Shown here one piece after another: positions 32,401-44,400 of a stretch of DNA of 64,000 nucleotides (the first letter of the stretch is position 1; each line of letters starts with the position of its first letter). Under the pieces are notes generated by a model. It was not told where the DNA came from, did no database searches, and saw only the letters and a list, made by a program, of their open reading frames with translations. Location of the stretch: positions 22,734,001 to 22,798,000 of the forward strand of contig NC_061781.1 in the NCBI RefSeq assembly GCF_022458985.1, read 5' to 3'. A program made the position numbers and the translations under genes. The stretch comes from Mugil cephalus (lineage: Eukaryota; Chordata; Actinopteri; Mugiliformes; Mugilidae).

Positions 32401-35400
32401 GGGCTACGTGTCTAAGTAACATCCACATGAATGAATGCCAGCTCCAAAAGTTTCAAGATGGTTGATGTTATTTATGTTGGAAAAATATAGAAGTTAAACT
32501 GTCACACGAGATGTTCTCTCCCGTCCTCTTCACCAAATAGTAGGAGGAAGGTGCCACAGGCAGCGCATGACGTCATCCAACCTACCGCTCCTTTGTTGTG
32601 ACTCGCTGAATTCCAACAAAGCCGGATTTCCATACACGGCCGACATCTACACCACTCCACACCGCCCACTTTAAATTCCTATCTCCATTGCTTGGATACT
32701 TTTCTGGGTACTTTTAAGTACCTCCTCTGTGGTCGGTCCGAAGTAGGTGAATTGGGACCGAAAATGTGACGTAGAACGCTGCTTGCTCCTAATTGGTCAG
32801 AAAACTCCTAAGCGATGGAAAAGGTAGTTAAAAAAAAGGTGGTGAGGTGTAGGTTGGTGTAGAGGCCGTGTATGGAAATCCGGCTTAACAAGGTTGTCGG
32901 TCGACTCTGTACTTGCTGTGGTTCATGTCTCGGGCAACTTGCTGCAACTAAAACTTCGAAATGAGTGACTCTGTCATTTCTGATAAAAGAATTTCCATAA
33001 CAACTGATTTCTCCTGCTGGTGGTCACAGTGTCGTGGCTGATTGGTTTGCATCATCTCAGGTTGAGGCAATAAATAAAACACTCATACCTCTGTAAAATC
33101 TTTTTTTTTTTAACCCAACAAGTACATGATCGTGCCACAAGAGGGAGATATTTGCAGCAACATGTTTCCAGCTGAAACTAAACTCCAGCAAACAGTCTTA
33201 ATTGACATTTTAATGAGTTTATCTCTCATTTTAGCTCAGCTTCAGTTTTTCCAGGGTTGCAGTGCAACAAACTGATAAAGTCAGCGGGTAACACTGTGTT
33301 CCCATCCAGACAGCAACAGCAATTTACGTCACTGTTGTATGAGATGCTCTACATCTGTGACAGTTAAACTGTCAAACAAAACGATTACTCACTGTTTGAA
33401 GAACCTTTGGACAGAACGGACTGAGCAATCCAGGAAAAAATACACCACTAGGAAAATCAAACAGCTCCTGTAGTAAGATTCAACAAAGAAAAATACACAC
33501 GGTAGTTTATGTCATGAGAAAATCACTTATATCACTTATATGAAGCGTGCAAATATTTGATATCTAATCTGAGACCCTGAAACATTTGCAACAAGTTGAG
33601 AAAATCCTGCTTTGAAATTAATTGGTGAAGAACACACATGTTGAGAAACACACTCATTAGAGTTGGCTTAATGTCACTGAGGCTGAATACAAAAAGACTG
33701 TGAATACACACACTCACTCAAACTACTCTTAAATTAGTCCACAGACAAATCAGGCTATTTGCTACCAAACAATCAATTTGAAAGTGCAGGAAAAAATGTC
33801 TGTGTTTGCAGGCAGACAGCGTTTCAGTAATAAGAACCTGGGTGTATTAAACCAGGATCTACTCAGTACATTTAATACCACACTAAACAGACACGTCAGC
33901 CCCCTGAATCGAACTCTTTTTCTTTAACCAACAACGATGCGTAAAATAGAAACTGGAAGCAGATGGAGAGAACATCATGGGATACAAAACAAAAATACAT
34001 ATTCTAAGCACATTTTTGCAGAAAACTGGTGCACAATAATAAGAGCAACCAAAAATAAGTAGCCTATGTTTAAGTGTGCTTAAATTATACTTTGTTTAAA
34101 TTAAAAATAATATAGTTTTATGCACTTATCACAGATATAAAAGTTAATGTCAGGTATACTTTGCTTGTACAAAATTACACTAAAAGTCTAAATATATTTA
34201 GCCAATACTTAAACTTTTGACCAAGATACATTTATGTATTTGTGGCTTAGGTTTAGATATACTTGGCGCACAGATCCTGCCTATCATGACAAGACAAGCT
34301 GCTGCGAGCAAACAATAAACACAGACACGTGGAATCAGAGCCCTCGGTGCACAGGGACACTCCAACTTCTCATTCCAAACTTTGGAAAAATAAAGTTTGT
34401 CCGCCACTTGCATCATGCTGTGTTCACATGAGCCTTTAAATATAGTAATTCGAGCTTTGAGCAATGCAATTAAATAAATGACTGTTAGTACTAATAACAA
34501 CCAATGGGGCTAAATAATAAAATACAATCCAATTTAATTGCCTCGAAGTGACCCTTATAGTTATTTATGGAATAATTTCACTGGTTATTATTTACCATTC
34601 AGACTTCCTGAATGCAGCGTTATAACATGCACAGCAGTGACACCATGTGGCAGACGCGAGTAAATACAGGACACTGTAACAAAAGACCAAAATGAACATT
34701 TCCGTTCAGGCTGCCTCTGCTTTGTCTTCGTAATTTTCCATCCGCTATGTAACGCTTTCATTATGCATAATGTCGCCAGGCTTAACCATCTTACATTTAC
34801 ACAAAACAAAATGTGTGAAAAACAGAGGCGCTGAACAGTCATTTCACTCAACAAGTCTTTTTACGACCAGAAGGTTACAGTCTGCACTGTATGCCTGTGA
34901 TGTTCGGTGTTTTTTTTTTGTTTGTTTGTTTTTTGTGGTTTGAGCTTTATGACTGTGCTCACATGTGTTCAGTATTTGATGATTCATTTTGGGGAAACGG
35001 CAGATGCTTATTCACAGGGCTAAACGTACACCATGTGTCTGCATTGTGAGCAGCGGTGAATCAAATAAGCTTTATGTGCCAATGCAGGGAATTTGGTTCT
35101 GTGTTTTAACCAACCATCCAAGTAAGCACACGTGTAGCAGGGGCAGCCAAGTTAGATGCCCAAGGATTAATCTGGGTTTTTTTAGGTGCTTGCTCAAGGT
35201 ACCTTAACCTTGGACAAAGAGGGGATCGAACCACTGTCCTAAAGATGTATCTCTGATGTCCTGAAGTATTCAAACGTTATGAGAAACAGTAAAGAAGACA
35301 TTTCTTATTTCTAATAATAAATAAATTGATGGTTTTAAAATGCTTCATGTTTTTTTGCATGCAAAGTGAACTTCTGATTTTTATAAATGGGATGCCTTCT

Positions 35401-38400
35401 AGTCTTATTACTCCAGAGATGTCTGCCGTTCTGTTGCCATGGTACCATGTCATCCAAATACATGGATCAGGCATAACATTATGACCACTGACAGAAAAAG
35501 CAAATAACGTTTAAACCATCTTGTGACACTTCAATGCTCCGGTGGGAAACTTTTGGACCTGGCATTTGTGTGGATATACACCACCCACCTAGACCAGACC
35601 AGACCAGACCAGACACCCTATAGCAATGACACTCCTTGACGGCAGAAGCCTGACACAGGCACAAAAACGGTTTTTGTTTTTCCTCTTTGAGTGTGTTTGA
35701 CTGGTCTCCCTTTTGCAATGTCACACCCAGACCACTACGGGGAGACAGAGATCTACCATGTGAGCGCTGGCCACTTTTTCCTGCTGAGGTGTCACAAAGC
35801 TCACAGTCACTCCAGGGTGGCCTGGATGAGGGGGGACAACTCCAGCCTTCCCGTCGGAACGGAGGTCAGGGACGGGTCGCTGTGGTTTCTACCCGTGCAG
35901 GCGTCCCAGACCGGAACCTACACGTGTGAGAAAAGGTATAAAAAAGACACCAGTGTGTTGACGGGATCATGTATTTGAATCAGCTCCTTTCTTTGACTGA
36001 CTCACGAATGACTACGGTAAATGCAAATGTATTTTAATATGCAAATCCCTGAGAAGTCTGAGGAGTAGGTGGAGGGAATTCAGTGGAAAATACAGTGTTT
36101 AAATAGACACGAGATCCAGCAGGAGTGTGTGTCCAGACTCTTTTAAAGGACATGTGAACAGATGGCTTCTCTTGTTGCGAAATAGAAAATACAAAGATAA
36201 ACTTTAAACACAAACGTTTACTGTATGAATGAAGATTTGATAGACTATTAGTGCATGACTTCATTTGCTTTTATTGAAAAATAAAAAAAATAAAAAATAA
36301 AAAATCCCCCAGGAATGAAGATTGCGTGAGCGTGGCTGTGATATATGAGTCAGTTTTACAGATAAGCCAGTGAAGTTTACACTATCAGGTAGTTACCATA
36401 GAGAGGATCTTACCATAGAATAAGCTGCTGTTGCAAAACTAGTCACATCCTGAGCGTGTTCTGTGTAAATTCTTTAAAACCGTCTGACAGCGGCTTTTGC
36501 AAGCTGCAAATCAACATTGGGAATAAACTATAGCACTGAAGCTTTTTCAGTTTGTTCTCTGTTCTTTAAAACTAGTTCCACACATGCATCTTGTTTTCAA
36601 ACTTATCTTCCTTTCATCTTTGTCTTTCTGTTGCACTGTCTGAAATATAGTAATTATAATAATAATAATAATGTTAAAATAAGCCAGATTCAAGCAGAAC
36701 GGTATGTTAGTGGGACTTTCCCTGCTTCTCTTTAGGGACGAGGCCGGATCGTTGAGGATGACGTTCGAGGTGTTGGTGTCGACGGGAGAGTGTCCCGATG
36801 CGCCCGAGGCCGTAGACGTCACAAAGGGAACCAGCAGAGCGCTTCCTTGCAAACAGACGGAAATCCTCAAACTGAACAGCAGCAGGAACATACGGTGGAT
36901 GAAGGTAAGCGCGGCTCCGTGACATTCACAAGCTTTAAGCTTTTAACTTTAGCATTCGCAGGCCTACGTGCAAGTAAAGCTAAAGTTGAATTAGGGCCAC
37001 TGTTTGTTTTTTTTTAAATTCTGACTTTATCTCAGAATTCTAAGAAGAAAAGGTCAGAATTCTGAGATAAAAATCAGAACTAAATGAAAAAAAAAAAAAA
37101 AACTTCAGTGGCCCTAATCTTGTTCCGTAGAACTGCTGGAACGACTTTTTTTTTTGCAAATTTAGTCCTTCTGAGTGGATGAAACAGATTGAGATTAACA
37201 TCACCATTTCCGTATTTTAGCTCATATCGATTTTCATATATATATATTTGTTCTGCTTGCACAGATGTTTGGTTCAACTGAGATTGTAGAGCGTGAGTCA
37301 CGTCCACCCCTCAGGATGTTTTGTGCTACCTTTTTTTTTCCACTGTTATCACGTGCTGTCTTATACATTTTAGCCATCAACACATCATAACATCCACCTT
37401 CAACTTTGGGCCCTTTGGCCTCAGGGGCCAAAAAAAAACAAAACACCCTTTTTGGGAAAAGCTTCTGGCAAAATGATGTAATTGCATATATTAGGGTACT
37501 GCAACTACATAAATGGTGAACTAAGTCTGAAAATGTGCGTGGTGTAGCCTGACATATAGGGGAAATTATCAGAATAATATTCTGGGGATTCCCACATCTA
37601 TCAGCTGCAGTTTAAGTCCAAGATGACATTTCTGACTAGAAGATTACACCTGCTATAAAGTGAGAGTTGAGACTTGACTTATACTGCTATCTGAAATTAA
37701 TTAATTAAGTCAATAACCTTATGACCCCAGGAGCACCAGGGTATCAGGGTGCAGCAAAGGAGGGTTGTTGTTAAATGTGCTTTAGAAATGAATTCTGACT
37801 TGACTAACGAGGGACTTAATAAACTCATTGGTTCATGTTGTTTAATTGACAAATCACAAAAAAAAAAAAAATGAAGAAACTATATTTTCGGTTTCAAGGA
37901 TGTTTTAAGTAGCAATTGAAAGATGCAAAAGACACGTGTTTTATTTAGGATTTATACTTCTTAATTTTCTTTTTTTGCAGAGCGTTATATGAGATTTAGT
38001 TACATAAAGACTCCAATTTAGGGGCCTCTGTCTTCAGCCTTTTTTTTTTTTTTTGCAACGGCAGCTGACATTATCCCAACCTCAATTATGAGAGGAACTC
38101 CCACCTTCAAGTGATCCTCCTGCAAATATTGATTTACTCTACATTTACTCCAACATATTTTATCTTAATTTCTCTTTTGTGCCAGCGTTACGTTATAATA
38201 TTGTCCTACTGTTGCATCCGTTGGGTTTCAATCTGCTCCTTTTTGCGAGGCTCTTTGTAAAAGACCATTTATATAATTAATCTAAAATAATAAATATAAT
38301 AAAGTTCTATGTTTCTGTGAGTAGGACTGCCTCCCAGTGGAGCAGAGGAGAAGAATCCGTCTCTGTGGACAGAAAAGGAGACTTGCGGCTGACTGCTCCC

Positions 38401-41400
38401 TCGGAGAAGGATGCTGGGATATACACCTGCCTGATAGACTTCAGCTTGGACGGCCGGAATTACACGTCCGCACGCAGCATCCAGCTAGATATTAGGGATG
38501 AAACCAGTATGTACTAACCATCTCAGGAGTGTCTGAATTATTTAATGAGATAAGTTTGCACTTTGCTTTCTCTGTGGTTTACTTTTATTCCTACTCCTAC
38601 ACTAAGTGGGTGCATTTGCCATTTCCTGTTAGCAGTTTCAATAGATCGCATTATGTTCTCGCTGCTCTCTTTTCTGTTCCACTGAGACTATGCGGGTTCT
38701 TTTTAGACATTGATGTTATAGTGGAGCCAGAGGTGGTGTTCCCTCGAGAAAGCGTGGTCATGGTTGAAGTGGGCAAGTACCGCAGCAGTCACACACACTG
38801 CATACATACAGCGATCAGCCACAACATTACGACCACTGACAGGAGAAGTTGATCATATCGAGACAATTCAGTGTTCTGCTGGGAAACTTTTAGACCTGAC
38901 ATTCATTCATGTGGATGTTACTTAGACATGTAGCCCCCACCTAGATCAGACCAGACCAGACCAGACACCCCCCACCCTAAGGCAATAACACTCTTTGACA
39001 AAGACAAACACAAAAACTGATGCAAACTGATTAGGAACAACAACAACAACAAAAAAAAAAGCAGCTTGCCTCCAAATTCACTAGATTCCAAAGTGATAAA
39101 GTATCTGTTGGATGATCCACACAGGCCCTTCCTCTCACCCATAGGACCCAAAGGCCCCCACTAAGAACAGGCTGTTTCCACAGAAAGCCCATGTCCATTA
39201 TCTGATGTGTCACAACTGCTTTGGAGGCCCAAGAGAGACTTACACAATATGAGGTCATAATGTTATGCCTGATCGGTGTATATTTTATCTTTCCTCTACA
39301 AACATGCCGGAATTCTGGGTAAATAGTCACTAGAGGCAATTAATCTTTTTAATGATTTTCCTTAGCACTCTATCTGACATTAATAACAACTTTGAAAAAC
39401 AGCTTTGCCGCCCAGATATGGCTTTGATTTATAATACATGCTGTTTTGAGTTTTCCCAGTTTGGAATCTTACGATTGATGTATTTTCTTTCTTATCAAGA
39501 TAAGTAGCATGACATCTATTCTTTCTTTTAATCTCTTGCCGATTGCCAGGTATGAGTGCGGAGCTCATGTGTTTAGCCTACACAGGCTTCAATGAGGACA
39601 ACGAGACCCTGATGTACTGGACTGTTAACGAGACTTACACAGAGGACTACGAGGAGCTGAGTGAGTCCTGGAAATAGTGAGTTTCCACATATTATCTTTA
39701 TGCATCAGCCTCCACGCTGAGCCGGATGTGGCTGCTGCAAACTCACAAACTGAATACTTTTGGTTTGGCACTTTGCGCCTGAGGAAAAGATAAATCAGGA
39801 GGTTACTAATGGTGCACATGTCGCATCATCACAACTAAATGTAGTGAATAAATGAATGACTCCTAACTGCTACATGACTGCACTACACATCATGAGGACA
39901 TAAGTAATTTTCTTTGATTCAGATGCTTGTCAGTAGCTCTCTCTGCCTGTCTTGACTAATTTACTGACTGATACTTTCCTTTTTAGTATTCGCCAAAGAG
40001 GGGTGGTGTATGGTCATTCCACTCTGTCCATCTCCAAAGTTCGTACTGAGTTCCTGAATGTCTCCATCTGTTGCCACATAATGACCCTAACCGGAGCAAA
40101 GTTTGGCGAGGCCTGGCTCCAAGAAGGTATTCTTGTTTTGTTCTGAATGCTTTCTAAAAGATTCTTGGAAATCTCCTCAGAGGATGTGTTTACCCCAGCT
40201 TTGTTTACGTTTTCTTTCCCTCTCAGCCGACCACAGCCTCTTTTACACAAGTGTGGCTGTCTGCCTCGCTTTCCCCCTGGCTATTCTCTGCCTGGCTACC
40301 TCCTTTTTCCTCTTCAGAGTAGACTTGATTTTGGTCTACAGGAAGCTGCTGAGACATTTTCCCAAACAAGGTGTGTATCTAATTAGTGGAACATTTCTGT
40401 TTGATTTAACTGGATGCTGCCAGGAAGCATTGTAGAACAAATGCACACGACTGATTCTCTTTTCCAACTGGACTTGTGGAGTTTCTTAAAGATGCTAATC
40501 TGAGTACTACTGGGAAGTTGAGGTTTAAAAAGGAACTCTGTAGGAAAAATCCATCAGAAATTTGCTTGACTTGTTTCTCTAACAAACCAGAAACTAATCA
40601 AGCTGTATTTGAAATTCCACTTTCTGAATGTGTCCCAGTTTACATGCGACGGAGAAAACCGAATAACTGGATGCTAACCTCCTGCACACTAGGTGGCGAT
40701 ATGTGTCTTGTCGGCCCCCTTTCCAGTTTACCTATTACGTCATATAATAAACAATTTCAAACAACAAGAAGATGGATTATAATACAGCCTTTTTAATGTG
40801 TGCGCATCTTGTTTTCTTGGACGTTCCGGGGTCACATGCCAGCGGTGCGGTTGTGGAGCATTCGTTGACCAGTTAAAGTCCAGTTAAGGTGTAAACATGC
40901 CAGAGAAAACTGATTTCCAATCACATTATCTGGGTGTGTTACTCAGATAAGGAGAATGCGCTTAAAGTCCGATTAAGGCAATAATTTGTTATTTTTTGAC
41001 GTGCTGCTGCAGTACGTTTACATGCACAAGGAAAAACGATACTAAGCTGTCATTAAGGGGGGAGACTGTGTGCCTAGTGTGACTGGTGCTCTGAACGGAG
41101 CCATTGTCAGTGGGAAACTACTTCCTGGGGACAGAATTTAGGAAGTCTTCTCCAAATTTTTTGGCCTCCTTTATTCCTCTCTCAAACCATCTATATTTGA
41201 TATTGCCACCTTCAAAGGAGTGCCCTTCAGGAGTCGTTCCCTGATGAGCTTTTCTTTAAACACCTTTTGGATTACCATGTCCTGGATGACTAAGAACTAG
41301 TGTCCGACCAGTAGGGATTTTTTGGCCCGATAACAATAGCCGATATTAGAGGAGGTGCAAACACCGATAGCCAATATGCAACCGATATAGTTAGTTTTTG

Positions 41401-44400
41401 AGCTGGAATGAAAACAGGCCTATTGAGCATAGATTTTGCACTGATATGATTATGTAATAGTACAGTCACAGTGACAGTAATTAACATTTGAACTTAGAGT
41501 CTTAGAAAAAGTGCAGATTGGCAAACAAACAAAAATTAAATAACGTAGCAGAACTTTCAATAAATAAATAAATAAAAATAAATAAGTCAATCTAAATCAG
41601 TCTAAATCAATCTCAGTCAGTCAGTCAGTGTCTAATGCTTGAAGTCAGTGAGGGGCAGGTTGTAACACAGCTTGTTTGCATTGGCACCCAACAGGTTGCA
41701 TCTCTCGTCCTCATGAATGTTGCCTACTGTGCTGACAAACCATCTCCATGGGGACAGATGTGGGAGGAGTAAGGAAGCGCCGGGCCAGTGGAGACGAAGC
41801 AAAGTGACAGAGTTTAAATAGATGCGAGTTGATGCAGTGGTTGTACACACCCGTGATGATTTATGTCACTTAAGGGGACTTTTCAGCGCAGGAGGGAGTG
41901 GAATGTGGATGCGAACCAATCTCCTTCAATCATGCACGGAAAAGGGGAATGATAGGAAAGGTTTTTCTAATTTACTGAGAAACAATACCCAGGTCACCAA
42001 TGCATGCCCAAAAATACGTTGTTCTTTCATCCCCTCCATAAACCACACACAATCAAACCATGCCAAAAATGACGACAATAAAATATAGGTGATCCCGCGT
42101 TGTGTCGGGGAGACTAGAGCTTTCTTGGTTAAATCCTTTTAGCATATATTAAACTGTAACCCTTCGGGGTTAAACAAAATCTGTGATGATATAGCAAAGT
42201 TGCCTCGCAGTTATTTTACACCAGAGATTTTGGCCAGGGACACTTTTGACTATAATTGTTGTTCCAGTGATGTTTTCATGTTTACAGTTACTTATTTCAT
42301 GAACTTGCCGTGACTTGTCACACTAAGTTTTTTTTATCGGCGCAACATTTCATAGAACTGGAGCCGTCATATCGGTCGGTCTCTACTAAGAACCTTCACA
42401 GGCTGATTCTATTTTCCTACAGTTCCAGACGGGAAGCTCTATGACGCCTATGTGAGCTTCCTCCATCCCGACATGTCGGACGAGACGGAAAGCTTTGTCC
42501 TACAGATCCTGCCCGAGGAGCTGGAGGGACAACATGGCTACTCATTGTACATCAGAGGGCGGGATGACTGCCCTGGGGAAGGTAAGGCGTAGGCCCACCT
42601 CTGATTCACATTAAAAGCCACAATGAAGATAAATGCAGAACAGTAGGAGCAAGGAAACGTTTCGGAAAGCAACCATTTAAGTAATGTTCTGTTCACAGTC
42701 CCAAGAAGGTGAAAAAGTCTTTATCAAGATAGTGAATGCTTCGTCATTCAGTGGCATCCTCTTGCAAGACTAAAACATGCAGTTGCAAGAAAGTAGAATT
42801 TCCAAGAAATCAACCAAAAAAAAAAAAAAAAACAGGTTGAAGAGTAGTGATAACAAGTGATAATGTGCTTTGTTTTATTTTTTTTACAGCGATTCACGAT
42901 GTCATCGCTGCCACGCTTCGCCAGTGCCGCAGACTGATAATCATTTTGCCATCTGATGGAAAAACACTGGAAACGTTACCCTTATGTGACAACCAAAACC
43001 AGATGTGCTACGAGCAGAAAATTGGCCTTTATGATGCTTTAACTTGGAATGATCTGCAAGTCATTCTGGTGGAAATGGGTGAGGACAGATTGTGGGTTAA
43101 TGTGTTACGTGTGCTTGCTCATGTCAATTGATGCAATGTGACGCTCAACTGGCAGCAGCTTTCCCTTGTTTCACCAGTGATTAAGCGCTTGGAGGTGTCA
43201 AGAAATGACAAACTGGACTCAGTAATACGAAAGTTTCAAAGTGACTCATCTAAACACAAACAGTGGAGTAGCATTCAATATTACACAACTTAAAACAAAT
43301 TCCCATGGGTCCACATGACTATCATCAGAACACAATCAAGACACAATTCGAGTTCCTCAAGTGTTCCATAAACAAAACAAAAACAAAAAAAGTCCATTGT
43401 ATTCCCCATAGATTACAGTAAATCCTACGTTGACTTTCCTAAGGTGGGCGAGGACAAATTTCCAGTAATACCCTGACTTCCTTATATGGGAATTCCTGCC
43501 TTGTTATGACGTTTAAGTGAAGTGGGGAGCTTATTGGCCTTCTTGAAAACATGAATGTAAGAGTGACATAAATAAAGCGCAAATATAAACAGGAATTACA
43601 GGGATTGTATATTTAAATGTTACTGCAGCGTTAGTATGGGTAATAAATAACAATAAATATTAACCAGAGAAAGAAAGAAAAGGGCATGAAACCAGTTTAA
43701 CTTTAAAAAGCAACTTTAACTTTAAAAACAGCAATTACTATTCTCATGTCTGTCAGTTCAGTTATAAACCACAGACAAGTGCTGATTACAACTGTGCTGT
43801 TTGCCAAAGGGAAACCACTAGCTTGGCTCTGACCAAAGCTTTAACCTCTTCAGAGATTATTTACTTGGTATGACCAGTAACTTTGTGAGCTTCCACCGGT
43901 TGCAAATGCTCAGAGTCACAAAATAACATAGCTGCTTTAGCCTAACACTTAGACATACTTTAGTTTGTTATACTTTACACAAGGGGAATTGCTTGGCCAG
44001 TTTAGCTCAGTTGCACAACAAAAGCAAAACAAAATAGGTCCTCGCGACAGTGGGTCCTTAGGGTACTGCGGTATATTTATAATTAGCACTAGGCAGAGTT
44101 TAATATAGAACACATATAGCAGGCAGGGGGTCCCTGCTTAATCTCTCCATCAGTTTGGGGGTCCTTGGCCTGAAAAACGTTCAAGACCCCCGATTTAGAA
44201 GGACTAATAAGGTGCAATAACGTTCGTTTAGCATGAACAACAATTCCTCAGCTGCTATTCTTTATGCTAAACTCAGCTTAATACAGTAGCTGCTTGATAT
44301 TTAAAATATAGACAGGACAGCTTTATAAGTCTCCTCATTTATACAGAAGTCAAACTGGTAGTCGTCCCACAATATTCCATTAAGAATAACAAAGGTTACC

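Noticed and set aside
39550..39660. Exon 6 of gene B ending at the first GTGAGT (39,661)
   Set aside because: That donor leaves phase 1 and breaks the frame into exon 7. The second GTGAGT at 39,677 leaves phase 2 and gives a continuous Ig3.
41822..42088. Plus-strand frame repeated at 57,948-58,214 on the minus strand
   Set aside because: Both are antisense or out-of-frame shadows within the two hAT copies; the meaningful frame is the transposase C-terminus on the other strand.
43995..44040. Possible tRNA from TTTAGCTCAGTTG
   Set aside because: Only a D-arm-like string is present; no anticodon or T-arm follows at the right spacing.
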